From Theodoxus fluviatilis (lineage: Eukaryota > Mollusca > Gastropoda > Cycloneritida > Neritidae), in NCBI GenBank assembly GCA_034096865.1, contig JAWQFJ010010101.1, positions 12,501-25,000 of the forward strand: 12,500 nucleotides of DNA, read 5' to 3'. Under the pieces are notes generated by a model. The model did no database searches. It worked only from the letters and a program-made list of their open reading frames with translations, and was not told where the DNA came from. This document shows positions 1 to 8,640 of the stretch, piece after piece (the first letter of the stretch is position 1; the number at the start of each line of letters is the position of its first letter). The position numbers and the translations under genes were made by a program.

Positions 1-5
1 TATGT

Positions 6-105
6 CCACGGATCTATATCTAAATGGATGCACATCTTGAGGTCAAGGTCATTTTAGTTCCTCTCAAGGCCAATCGGCAATTGACTGTCTAGAGCACTTC
101 CGGTG
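6..105 (+). repeat. Left terminal inverted repeat of the 886-bp element
   Basis: Bases 6-45 are the exact reverse complement of 852-891. From 46 to 105 the match to 787-851 is imperfect, with small indels, but blocks such as CAATTGACTGTCTAGAGCAC and CACTTCCGGTG keep their order. The near-perfect outer 40 bp against a diverged inner part suggests either selection on the ends or local gene conversion. Confidence 0.75.
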
Positions 106-342
106 GCCTGTTCAACCTACGATATTCGGTGGCGGAGAACTCAGTTGCGAAAAGAAAATGACCAAGCTATTGCAATAATTGTGCAATTGAAAGATGCAGT
201 AAACTTCTGCAAAATGCCGAAGTCTGTCATTTATAAAACTGCCGCAACCAGGCGCTAGCGAGGCGCATTTAATTTGCATCTCGCACGAGTGCCTTCGGCA
301 TTGCCTCGGCCAACTTCAGCTGCATTATAACAGCTGTTAGGC

Positions 343-363
343 TGACGTCACGACGAGCTCGTC
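343..363. promoter_or_regulatory. CRE-like palindrome and adjacent 12-bp palindrome inside the transposon
   Basis: TGACGTCA at 343-350 is the full palindromic consensus for CREB/ATF factors. Two bases later GACGAGCTCGTC (352-363) is a perfect 12-bp palindrome. A TATAA at 326-330 lies just upstream. They could be promoter remnants of the parent transposon, but no transcript start can be assigned, and short palindromes also arise by chance. Confidence 0.25.
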
Positions 364-786
364 CGAGGACTGATATGGGCATTTCCGAAACTCTCTCGAG
401 CGAAATTCGACTCCTAGGCAGCCGTGCCTCCCCTTAAATGTAACTCACATGAAAGACATAAATGACAAAGAAGAAAACTAGTACAATCAATACATTAATA
501 AAACGTGTTTAACTTGAAGATTAACCGTCCCCTTTCTTGTTCACTCCCGAGACCTGTGCCACTACGGCACTAGGCACTACATGTGTGTAGCGTCCATAAA
601 ACAACCGCAACAAATCGATTAAAATGCTGTGGCAGGGCTTCCTACTTAATGAAAAACTTGATGGAGACACAAAGACATCTAATCACAGCTGCAACTCAAT
701 AGAAACCTTTAAAATAAATTTAATTTTACTCACAATAAGCTGCGTGACAATCTGATCAACAGTGGAATCCATTGCTGCAAAGACTC

Positions 787-891
787 GCCGGAAGTGAGCT
801 AAACAGTCAGTTGAGATTTGGCAGAACTCTCTATTTGGCTGAAAAAGCCCGTGACCTCAAGATGTGCATCCATTTAGATATAGATCCGTGG
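787..891 (-). repeat. Right terminal inverted repeat of the 886-bp element
   Basis: This is the inverted partner of 6-105. It ends at GATCCGTGG (891) and is followed immediately by TATGT, the presumed target duplication. Confidence 0.75.
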
Positions 892-896
892 TATGT

Positions 897-2330
897 CAAA
901 AGGGACGTAACATTTGTGCACAATACACGGCTGCTGATAGAAAGCACGGCCATCGGCAGCTGTGAAAAAAAACCCAGGTCTTTTAACGCTCAGAGCTATC
1001 CTGGATGCTTTGCAAGCAAATTTGTACACGCCCACGATTATTTCATCATACTTTCCATACCTTTTCTGTCATTAAAAAAAGAAAACCTTCATTTTTAGGA
1101 AGTTTATGATCTTTTGGTTTTATGTATATAACGTTTAACGTACGGTTTTAAAGGTAACTCATATGCTTGCATTTGTTACAGGGCACTAAGCCACAACCTA
1201 ATATGCGCCATGGGCATTTATCATTCTGTTTATTGTTGCATGTGATTTTTATGTTGTTCTAGAGCAATCGATAAAAGTAGCTTAGACGAAGTTTGCCTTT
1301 AAGGACGAAAGCAAACCCTGGGTGTGCCTGTCACTTCACCTTCACGGCAACTGAGACAGATAAATCTTGTTCAGCCTGCAGGCACGCACTTCTTTGTTAT
1401 TGCTCTCTCGTGTGGCGGACACGCTGAAAGCATTTTGCGTGGATGTGCAAGTTTTACGTCATTGATTTAAATTAGGCAGCTTGTCGTTCCAATGTTGACT
1501 CTACGGACGTCTGCGAGCTTGCCCACCAGATGGTCCATGTCTTTCTACGTCATTAATTATGGGCGGCGCTATGAGTTTTCTCGTTTGCCCATGAACAAAA
1601 TATGCAGGTGCGTTGATGACTCATGAGGTTTCCCTGCAGAGACGGTTAATGGAACGCTGATGATTTTCTTCGATAATGGCCTTTTTTCACAGAAATATCT
1701 TGAGCAGCAACTAGAAACTCAAGGCTTGCATGCAACCTGTGCTGCACCCATACTTCCCTCATCACCTGGAATGCTGGGGTCTTTGTGCTTTCGGGGCCTG
1801 CTCCAGTAGCATTCGCTTTGGCCCCAAGCAGCAAATATATGCCAGAGGGAGGTATTTTGTAGATCAATTGCGGAGAGCATCAAGTCCACCTGAGCATTCT
1901 GGGCAGCTATCAAAAACTCATTGGTATTGCTCACATTTTCCCTGAGTCTTTAGCAGTTTTAGAGCAGAAGCCATTCTGCATTCTCATTCAAGAAACTGGC
2001 ACAAAAATTACTGCAGTGAGAAATGAGAATCATTGATCACCTCAAACCGAGGGACAAATATACCTTCAAGAAACACCAGTGTGAAAACAAACGTTTGCTA
2101 AAACCCACGAAACGGCCGCCATTCTGACCCGTGATAAAAGTAGAAAATAAGAAAAACCGTAGTGTCCGATTAACTTGAAGTATATTCCACTTTGGACAGA
2201 ATTTTGAATGTTTCACCCTGCACCAACTTGCGGTTGGTTGTTGTACATCAAGCTGTGAGAAGTACCGTTCCTACTCTGTGTGGCAACCACAGTTATATGG
2301 TCTTTGACATTTGTTTTCCATTTATCCTCT
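897..2330. other. Gene-free stretch, no recognised feature
   Basis: No domain-bearing reading frame, RNA gene or transposon end was recognised here. Composition is ordinary with A/T runs. On the minus strand two overlapping frames of 71 and 73 codons (1934-1719 and 1867-1646) share a similar short phrase, EFLIAAQ and EFLVAAQ, from two related stretches about 190 bases apart. I could not link them to a protein family and neither is flanked by convincing splice signals. Confidence 0.5.
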
Positions 2331-2640
<310 letters not shown>

Positions 2641-2670
<30 letters not shown>

Positions 2671-2709
2671 CTTCTTCTTCTTCTTCTTCTTCTTCTTCTT
2701 CTTCTTCTT
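2641..2709 (-). repeat. (CTT)23, read as the (GAA)n 3' tail of a LINE on the minus strand
   Basis: There are twenty-three uninterrupted CTT units. On the minus strand this (AAG/GAA)n lies about 32 bases after the stop codon of the LINE-like fragment at 2742-3030, where a simple-sequence retroposon tail is expected. The tail then passes into the CT/CTGT tract, consistent with a retroposon tail growing into a compound microsatellite. Confidence 0.8.
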
Positions 2710-2741
2710 TTCTTGGATGTCCGTCTCGGGCGCCGAAGACG

Positions 2742-3030
2742 TCAGTGGCATCGAAGATGCGACTGCAGCTGAAACTGCGAACAACAGAGATGGTCACAGA
2801 CTGGGCATGCCACAGCAGCAGCAGCAGCAGCAGCAGGATCCATCCTCCTCTCTCTGCGGGCAGCGCGTTTATGGTCCATACTCAGCAGTCGCCGCTCCTC
2901 GAAGGCTGTGACACCCCGGCAAATGGCCGAGCGCCAGGCACTACGGTCCGCAGCCAGAGACTCCCAGCCTGTGGCTTCGATTTTGCAAGTCCTGATGGTG
3001 ACCCTTATACCGTCCTTGAAGCGCTTTTGC
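2742..3030 (-). pseudogene. C-terminal fragment of a non-LTR retrotransposon (LINE) ORF2 with a terminal C2H2 zinc finger
   Basis: Reading right to left, the frame starts abruptly inside a GCGCAC/(GA)n microsatellite (an ATG at 3050 lies in the repeat) and ends with TGA at 2744-2742. Numbered from that ATG, residues 9-13 are KRFKD, followed by a basic helical stretch containing DRSAWRSA (35-42) and an EERR segment (51-54). This layout is familiar from the tails of invertebrate LINE ORF2 proteins. Residues 82-102 form a classical finger, C82-x2-C85-x12-H98-x3-H102, with the expected Leu at 95, and the protein stops right after the last His. A run of seven Ala (73-79) encoded by GCT repeats precedes the finger and is probably a triplet expansion. 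A short 3' UTR and a (GAA)n tail follow. Endonuclease and reverse transcriptase are missing, as in 5'-truncated insertions. Clade is not assignable; family recall is from memory. Confidence 0.65.
2813..2836 (+). repeat. (CAG)8 triplet repeat inside the LINE fragment
   Basis: Eight CAG units. On the coding (minus) strand they give the polyalanine run just before the zinc finger. It is a local expansion inside retroposon sequence. Confidence 0.9.
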
Positions 3031-3035
3031 GCGCA

Positions 3036-3043
3036 CGCGCGCG

Positions 3044-3107
<64 letters not shown>

Positions 3108-3129
3108 GAGAGAGAGTGAGAGAGAGAGT

Positions 3130-3185
<56 letters not shown>

Positions 3186-3192
3186 GAGAGAG
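3036..3192 (+). repeat. Compound (GA)n / (GT)n microsatellite
   Basis: GCGC/ACAC alternation at 3030-3050 leads into (AG)n from 3052, with GTGAG interruptions after 3104, then (GT)n at about 3129-3153 and (GA)n to 3190. It truncates the LINE fragment on its 5' side. Confidence 0.95.
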
Positions 3193-4987
3193 CATCTCGG
3201 CTCTATGCACGATTTCCTTCCCTTTCATTCATTGTTTCATTCTCATCCTTCTCTCGCTTCATTTACCTGATTTCAAGGGTTTCCGCGGAAACTACATTGG
3301 TTGGCTGTTACACAAGAAAGCAACGGCTTGTGACTCGAACCACAGACGTTACTTAGAAACGTCTTTGCTCGAACTTAGCGCTGGTTTGATGATGTCTTCA
3401 TGCTCGTAAACTTTCGACTAATGTTTACAGACGGGCGGGAGTGACGACTTGATGCGTAACATCATTTCCCAGAAGCAGCATCTTTACAACTGATGGAGCT
3501 GCCTTGTGACTGTGAGTCTCTAGGGCATACACGAGGAGCACTATTCGAATGAAAGCCTCGTAAACCGAGATACAAAGGGAAAACTGCCTCAGACGCCGAA
3601 AACGGAAAGACAAACAACGACGACGTCAACTTTTACTGGCCTGTTTATTTGTGAGGGAATTAATGAAATCCAGATCAATGGATCTTGGGGAAATGAAAAG
3701 ACAATACAGATTAAAAATACAGTTAGTTTTAAATATCTGCACTTTTTTAAACATACATGTATGTAGATGCATATATACATATTTCATTTTATTAGTAAAT
3801 TCTTCATCTCTAAAACGTTATCGAGAAGAGACGAAGTTATTCTTTGTCGAACCCGAGTTGGACACACCAAATTAAAGCTTTCCTTTTACGGACAGAACCT
3901 CCGCTGCAATGTTTATCATGTCAGTAGTCATTGACTACACGACACATTTTACTGGATTGCCCTAACTTTCTGAATACAGAGGATATTTTACAAGTCATGA
4001 ACTTTTGAATTTTTTCTAAGATAATCTTTCTCAAATACGCTTCTTGAAGTACTGGTTTTAAGACAAGTTTCAAATATGTGTATTAATTTTCACGTATGCT
4101 TTTTTATATCCAAATACGGTACTTGGTAACAATCATTTAATATTTGTGACATTTGTCATTCATGATTGTACATAATACTTATTTGCAAGTCTACCTGTAA
4201 AGAAATGAGTTGAGCTACATGTACATATCCTTTTTATTTATATTATTATTTTTGTAAACAAGTGTTGAAGCCTTTCATGGCCAAATAAGACTGATAGGCC
4301 CTTAACCAATAAACATTAATTCATTTTTCATCTCTCACGCGGGAACAAGACGAATTTCCTTTCAGACGAGCACAAAACTGTTCAGCATCGGCCAAGATAT
4401 GCTATCACCAACATCGTCATTATTATCATTTTTGTTCTCAAAGTCACAACATTCTTCATCATGGCTTCGGTCTTTCGCCTTTTATTTGTCATGCAGAAGA
4501 AGTCTACCGTTGAAAGTTGTACATAATTAACACACTACGTTTTTTACGGTCCCAACCGACCAAAAAAGTAGCTTACACAAAAATACACCTTTGACACAAG
4601 CCTTCTCGCCGAGTACAAAATGAAGTCATTCTCTCTGTTCCCTATATTTAGTCCACGCTGCGGGGTGAATGACTTGAAAGCAGTCTCACATTGTGGAGGT
4701 CCATTGCTGGCTTGTTTTCCCCTCAGCAATGACGAAGCGCTAGCAACGCGTCCTTTGTAGAAAGTCCGACACTGAAAATAACCTTTATGGCATTTCCTTT
4801 CACCGTGTTCGTTTCCTCCCCTGTCACCGCAGGCTCGTGTCGCTTCGCGCGCGCAACGCTCCAAAATGTATGTCTCGCTTTTGCGAAGCCTAACTGACTA
4901 CAACGCTTCAAGGAGACGTTTTTCTCCTCAGCTTCCAGGGCGGTCATACGTACTGCTGCCTTTGTTGTGAGAGTAGCAGCCCTCAAA
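3193..4987. other. Gene-free, largely AT-rich stretch
   Basis: No reading frame here shows a recognisable domain. The part at 3700-4330 is AT-rich with many short T and A runs and resembles intron, 3' UTR or old transposon sequence. Minus-strand frames at 4544-4986 look like chance frames: their composition is unremarkable and no motif is visible. One retroposon-like or transcript-end context is listed separately near 4308. Confidence 0.5.
4308..4313 (+). terminator. Possible polyadenylation signal AATAAA
   Basis: AATAAA follows a long AT-rich tract and is itself followed by ATTAATTCATTTTTCATC. This could be the 3' end of a transcript or a retroposon tail. No coding sequence upstream could be tied to it, so the call is weak. 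Confidence 0.25.
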
Positions 4988-5075
4988 GTGCAGTGAAAAG
5001 CATTTCAAACAGCTCCCTGCCATAATACTTCGTGCAGTGAAAAGCATTTCAAACAGCTCCCTGCCACAATACTTC
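4988..5075 (+). repeat. 44-bp tandem duplication, two units
   Basis: Unit 1 (4988-5031) and unit 2 (5032-5075) both start GTGCAGTGAAAAGCATTTC and end AATACTTC. They differ at one base (CATAAT against CACAAT). The sequences just outside both include AAGTGCA, suggesting slippage or unequal exchange at that short match. Confidence 0.92.
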
Positions 5076-5321
5076 AAGTGCATTGCATAAAGTCTCCGCT
5101 TGAGATGTTGCAGCCTACTCGATCGTCTTTGTGGACATACTTCCTGCCTACGATGATTTGGAGACCCCCCTCCTCACCTCTTTTTCTCCGACGACGATAC
5201 ACTACAGACCACTTTCTATATACTGTATGGTAAAGATAAATGGGTGAAGTTTGATTCGTGCATGCGCAGAAAGTTATTGTGAATAAGTTTTGTTACAAGC
5301 GTCTGTTCGACACCCTTATAA

Positions 5322-5336
5322 AATAAAGTTCGTTCG

Positions 5337-5343
<7 letters not shown>
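5322..5343 (+). other. AATAAA followed by (GTTC)4: possible retroposon 3' tail
   Basis: AATAAA (5322-5327) runs straight into four GTTC units (5328-5343) and then a (CT)n tract. A polyadenylation-like motif immediately followed by a simple repeat is a common form of LINE or SINE 3' end. About 100 bases upstream are AT-rich, but no coding remnant was recognised, so the identity of the retroposon is unknown. Confidence 0.35.

Positions 5344-5417
<74 letters not shown>
5344..5417 (+). repeat. (CT)n microsatellite
   Basis: An uninterrupted TC dinucleotide run of about 37 units follows the (GTTC)4 block. Its polypurine/polypyrimidine mirror symmetry gives it triplex (H-DNA) potential. Confidence 0.95.
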
Positions 5418-5419
<2 letters not shown>

Positions 5420-5933
5420 ATCCGTACGTTAGCTTCAGAAAGACACGTGTTGTGTGAGGATAAACTTTCAAGTTGCGCAAGGCTGATGACCTCCAGTGTG
5501 GATTTTGCTTTCACTACTGCCCTCATTTATGTAAGTTCTATTTGAAGCTATTAGTAGAGCACCCGTCAGCCCGTCTGTGTTTGAAGTCTACTAGGATGGG
5601 CTGAAATGTGCTGTTACAGCAGTACCCTCCAGCTGGCAGGAACTGGCCCTTACTGGATTACTTTGGCCTGTTCTCCTCCCCACCCCCTACCCCGTCACTA
5701 AACTCACAAACGCCACAATCTATTTATACATTTTTTATGAATCCCCTTGCCATTCACTTCCCACTTGACACCTCCGGCCTCACGCCTAGCTAGGTAAAGA
5801 TAATTAATGCTTCTCTTCAACCCACCTACCCCTTGTCCCGGCGGTTGTATCCCCTTGCACTCTACAACTTACTGCACAGGTTCAGTTTCGCTCCTGCTAG
5901 GTGGATAGGATTTCAATAGGGGCTTTAGTTGCC
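5418..5933. other. Gene-free stretch, no recognised feature
   Basis: I see no domain, splice-bounded exon or repeat end here. The part around 5640-5850 is C-rich with short direct phrases but no defined structure. Confidence 0.5.
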
Positions 5934-5998
<65 letters not shown>

Positions 5999-6004
5999 CT
6001 GAGA

Positions 6005-6051
<47 letters not shown>

Positions 6052-6139
6052 GCAGACACACAGACAGACACGCAGAGACAGACACACAGAGACAGACACA
6101 AGAAAACAGATCGACACACGGGCACATATACACGCACAC
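5934..6139 (+). repeat. Compound microsatellite: (TG)n, (GA)n, then ACAG/ACAC-type repeat
   Basis: (TG)n covers about 5935-5996, (GA)n about 6000-6049, then CAGACA and CACACAGA units to 6139. All long reading frames here are repeat translation. Confidence 0.95.
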
Positions 6140-6172
6140 CAAGGAGTACTATATCAGATAGAGTACTCCTTG
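6140..6172. repeat. 33-bp near-perfect palindrome (hairpin) inside a CA-rich microsatellite
   Basis: CAAGGAGTACT (6140-6150) pairs with AGTACTCCTTG (6162-6172). After one mismatch three more pairs form, leaving a 3-base loop, so 14 of 15 positions pair. The motif ACGCACAC abuts it on both sides (6132-6139 and 6173-6180). It has no resemblance to the surrounding repeat and may be a small insertion. Confidence 0.85.
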
Positions 6173-6240
6173 ACGCACACACACACACACGCACGCACAC
6201 ACACACGCACGCACACACACATACACACACGCACGCACGA

Positions 6241-6280
<40 letters not shown>

Positions 6281-6345
6281 ACGTGCAGATGGACAGACAC
6301 ATAGACACACAGAGACTGACACATATTCAGTCAAGACTCTCTGTT

Positions 6346-6380
<35 letters not shown>

Positions 6381-6447
6381 GTGTCTGTCTCTCTCTCTCT
6401 CTGTCTCTCTTTCTCTCTGTGTCTCTCTCTCTGTATCTCTCTCTCTG

Positions 6448-6478
<31 letters not shown>
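6173..6478 (+). repeat. Compound (CA)n / CGCA then (CT)n / CTGT microsatellite
   Basis: CA with CGCA interruptions covers 6173-6275, GACA-type units run to about 6330, then CT/CTGT repeat to 6478, where the 566-bp interspersed repeat begins abruptly. Confidence 0.95.
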
Positions 6479-6479
<1 letters not shown>

Positions 6480-7044
6480 GTTAGGGTAATGGGGCTGGGT
6501 TTGAATTTCTGGACGCTGTGATACTCGCACACGAGAGTACTATTTGAACAACCTGGCGAGAGTGTACTACGACGTTTGCTGTACTCAAGTGCATCATGAG
6601 ATCACTCGCACACCTCTTGCCCGACAAGGGAACGGCTGGGTTGTCGCGATGTCAGACTGAAGTCCTCTTCTCGAACACTTTCGTGTCATGGATTCTGCGA
6701 GGTCATTGTTTGAAAAATAAGTTGTTCGGGTCGAAATTCCACCAAGTAGTAATTTCAATCATGTTAGATGCTTCGAAGACGAGCTTCTATTCAGTTGTCA
6801 CCGGAAGAAAGGGGACATATGCTGGATCAGTTTTTAAATATGTCCGCGTGAAGTCATACGCTCATGATTCAGCAGCAGCATACACTTTTAACAGTTAAGA
6901 TTATTTTACCAACTGGTATCTAATGTCAAATATAATATTCTCGTCAGCTCAAAGAAAAGAAGAAAAGTCACCGGTATGTGACGGAGAGAATTAGGAAGAC
7001 AGAAATGATAGTAATCAGAAATTACCAGAAAATGATGTGAATAA
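6479..7044 (+). repeat. 566-bp interspersed repeat, copy 1 (uninterrupted; empty site of the transposon in copy 2)
   Basis: This segment aligns without any gap to 9278-9589 plus 10614-10867. By eye there are 10 mismatches in the left 312 bp and 6 in the right 254 bp, about 97% identity. It begins with CGTTAGGGTAATGGGGC directly after a (CT)n tract, and copy 2 also begins immediately after (CT)n. It contains a 100-codon frame (6596-6898), but nearly all differences from copy 2 within that frame change the amino acid (six against one silent), so it is not under coding constraint. No transposase, tRNA-derived head or domain was recognised. The identity of the family is unknown. Sequence 7045-7102 continues in copy 1 only, up to a (GA)n tract. 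Confidence 0.9.
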
Positions 7045-7102
7045 TCAGAATATGAAACAATTGCCCGGAATGACCAAAAGAGGAAAGTAAAGGCACATGA
7101 TG

Positions 7103-7192
<90 letters not shown>
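7103..7192 (+). repeat. (GA)n microsatellite ending in G10
   Basis: About forty GA units run straight into ten G residues (7183-7192). It mirrors, in inverted form, the C11-(CT)n tract that precedes copy 2 of the 566-bp repeat. Confidence 0.95.
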
Positions 7193-7390
7193 TAGGAGGA
7201 TGAAGGAGGGAGGGACGAACGGACGGACGGACAGACGGACAGACGGACAGACACACAGACACACAGACAGACGGACGGGCGGACAGATGGACGATAGACG
7301 GATGGGCGGACAGACACTCAAACAGGGTCGGACTGATGGACGGACGGACGGATAGACGGACAGGCAGATATACAGACAACGACGCGCTAA
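7193..7390 (+). repeat. Degenerate GGAC / ACAG short-period repeat
   Basis: Units of GGAC, AGAC, ACAC and GGAT alternate with period 4 to about 7375. The minus-strand CLSVRPSV-type frames are repeat translation. Confidence 0.85.
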
Positions 7391-7679
7391 TAAACCGTCT
7401 TTTGAACTGAGAGAAACAGAAACAGAGACATAGGAAACAGGCCTACGGAACGGACAGGTAAAAACGACCGTGACACAAGCACCCACAAGCTGACGTGCGG
7501 AATAGGCAGTCCACTAGGCATGCACGATGGCGGTGATAGGGGAGAGAACCATAAGCTGGGCCCTTCACTTGCATCACTTGCCGATGTCACCGTGACGAGA
7601 GAGTTTCACAGCCACTCAGCTGCCTGTCTCGAATTCCTCAAACCGGCTCGCTCCTCTTTCAACCGACTGCAAGGTTTGG
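7391..7679. other. Upstream flank of the promoter-like region, no recognised gene
   Basis: No gene or repeat was recognised. Frames on both strands (for example 7520-7747 plus) lack any motif and run into the CpG-rich region. Confidence 0.4.
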
Positions 7680-7952
7680 CCCCTCCACCCCGCCCCTCGC
7701 TCGCTCACCTGAGTTTACCTGGAGCGATGACGTCACAGAAGCGCTAGATTCGATAGTCACCTAGCCGTCAGTGTAGTGGGCTCACTTCTCGCAGCCGCAC
7801 GCGCGCTTTCCAGTCCCCGGCCCACGTTAGATCCCGTCCCTCCTCGTCCGCGCGCTCGAGAGTTTGACTGCGGCGAGGATTAAGAGCAGTGGTGATTATC
7901 GGGGAGGTGAGGCGTCAGGTTCCCGCCCGTTGTTTTTGCGCGTCTCTCAAAG
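7680..7952 (+). promoter_or_regulatory. CpG-rich promoter and 5' UTR of the gene starting at 7953
   Basis: CpG dinucleotides are dense here (for example GCACGCGCGC near 7797 and TCCGCGCGCTCGAG near 7848) compared with the AT-rich DNA elsewhere. A GC-box-like CCCCGCCCC lies at 7688-7696, an E-box CACCTG at 7706-7711, and a full CRE palindrome TGACGTCA at 7728-7735. A TCAGTG initiator-like motif is at 7768-7773; no TATA box is placed correctly. The stretch has no ATG between 7860 and 7953 and has an in-frame TGA at 7908-7910, so it can serve as 5' UTR. The exact start site is not determined. Confidence 0.5.
7728..7735. promoter_or_regulatory. CRE palindrome TGACGTCA
   Basis: A perfect 8-bp CREB/ATF consensus about 220 bp upstream of the start codon, in CpG-rich DNA. 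Its position fits a proximal promoter element; binding is inferred only. Confidence 0.4.
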
Positions 7953-8040
7953 ATGAGGAGCTGTGTAGACGATACCCAGTGGACGACGTGGCGATTGCTG
8001 CTGCTGCTGTACCTACCGACGTACTGTGTGGCATCAACAG
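7953..8040 (+). CDS. First coding exon of a probable secreted or membrane protein (signal peptide), partial
   Basis: The ATG at 7953 has A at -3 and is the first ATG after an in-frame stop at 7908-7910. The exon encodes 29 residues plus one base. Residues 1-13 are polar and include TQWTTWR; residues 15-19 are LLLLL, followed by YLPTYCVA and then ST. This is the n-, h- and c-region layout of a cleavable signal peptide, with likely cleavage after VA (about residue 27). The exon ends CAG and the next bases are GTAAGC, a near-consensus 5' splice site, giving a phase 1 intron. Phase 1 just after the signal peptide is typical of animal genes built from extracellular modules such as receptors, adhesion proteins and secreted enzymes. 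No downstream exon was identified in the window, so the mature protein and its function are unknown. The promoter-like region upstream supports a real gene. Confidence 0.65.
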
Positions 8041-8046
8041 GTAAGC
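8041..8046 (+). other. 5' splice donor GTAAGC (start of first intron)
   Basis: CAG|GTAAGC matches the animal donor consensus at nearly every position. The intron begins with ordinary sequence and soon carries a (GA)n tract. No matching acceptor and exon could be recognised before 12500. Confidence 0.65.
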
Positions 8047-8108
8047 TGCATCTCTCCATGACCCGGCCACGCGTGGCCGCTCGATGGTGCGCCGGTAGTC
8101 GAAGCGCT

Positions 8109-8174
<66 letters not shown>
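8109..8174 (+). repeat. (GA)n microsatellite in the presumed first intron
   Basis: About 33 GA units begin within CTCGAGAGAG. The tract lies roughly 70 bp downstream of the splice donor. Frames crossing it are repeat translation. Confidence 0.95.
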
Positions 8175-8177
<3 letters not shown>

Positions 8178-8489
8178 CGATTGTTTTGTTTGCCAGCCAT
8201 GCCGACTACAGCTGTGCCTTGCCGAATCGGTTACGGTGGCTAAATTTCTGCGCAGATTTTGATCCTGCATTAGCACGCGGAAATATTCAAATACGTAGAC
8301 TACAAGCAGACGACGCTCGCGGGAAAGGATTGATTAGAAATACGGCTCGCATGAATAGCTTTATTAAGAAGAAAAAATGAATTAAAGCAAGAAAGGTTGT
8401 CTCCAACAAATTATGCATGGATTTGGCGAAGTCGTCTGCCAGTTGAGCTATGATGCGAACTTCACGGATTGCAACAGGCATCTCCACAA
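8175..8489. other. Presumed intronic DNA, no recognised gene
   Basis: No exon with a plausible acceptor and coding continuation was found. On the minus strand around 8440-8465 a phrase resembles a tRNA A box, but no B box or cloverleaf follows. Confidence 0.4.
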
Positions 8490-8640
8490 GCACACACGCG
8501 TATGCACACCCACACACACACGCGCGAAAACACACACACACACACGCACGCGCGCGCACACACCTACGCATACACGCACGCACGCACGCTCACATGCCCA
8601 CACGCCCATACGTAAGCACGTACACATGCGCGCGCCCATA
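8490..8640 (+). repeat. Degenerate (CA)n / CGCA repeat
   Basis: Alternating purine-pyrimidine CACACG, GCGCGC and CATACA units have interruptions throughout. Such alternation has left-handed (Z-DNA) potential. Frames such as the THTRA-rich ones are repeat translation. Confidence 0.85.

Larger units (their letters stand above)
6..891. mobile_element. Non-autonomous DNA-transposon-like element with long terminal inverted repeats
   Basis: The first and last ~100 bases of this segment are inverted copies of each other. The outermost 40 bp (6-45 against 852-891) are identical, and homology continues imperfectly inward to 105 and 787, ending at CACTTCCGGTG and its inverted partner CGCCGGAAGTG. The termini read 5'-CCACGGATC. 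The five bases just outside, TATGT at 1-5 and TATGT at 892-896, match exactly and look like a target-site duplication; the alignment of the flanks allows no longer exact duplication. The interior has no convincing transposase frame, so the copy would depend on an enzyme supplied elsewhere. It contains a TGACGTCA palindrome and a 12-bp palindrome. I cannot assign a superfamily: 5-bp duplications occur in Transib, but its CACWATG-type ends are absent. The call as a mobile element is well supported; the family is unknown. Confidence 0.75.

Noticed and set aside
341..400. Hammerhead-ribozyme-like string CTGATATGGG...CCGAAAC after a GTC
   Set aside because: The conserved core needs CTGANGA; here it is CTGATAT, and stems I and III do not pair.
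772..1098. 108-codon forward frame crossing the right end of the 886-bp element
   Set aside because: It starts in the inverted repeat, crosses the insertion edge and flank, and has no domain; a chance frame.
1646..1934. Overlapping minus-strand frames of 71 and 73 codons sharing EFLIAAQ / EFLVAAQ
   Set aside because: Too short, in different frames, no recognised family, and no convincing splice sites; noted only as a weak internal similarity.
4544..4986. Minus-strand frames of 106 and 87 codons
   Set aside because: No motif, no splice context and ordinary composition; the two overlap each other in different frames.
5934..6480. CRISPR-like look of repeated short units
   Set aside because: The units are 2-4 bp microsatellites with no spacers of constant length, in an animal-type genome.
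6596..6898. 100-codon forward frame beginning [12 protein letters not shown] in the 566-bp repeat, partly repeated in copy 2
   Set aside because: Differences between the copies inside the frame are almost all amino-acid changing (about six against one silent), no domain is visible, and copy 2 is interrupted. It behaves as neutral repeat DNA.
8440..8470. tRNA-like A-box phrase on the minus strand (TAGCTCAACTGGCAGA)
   Set aside because: No B box, no anticodon stem and no acceptor pairing follow within tRNA distance. At best a chance match.
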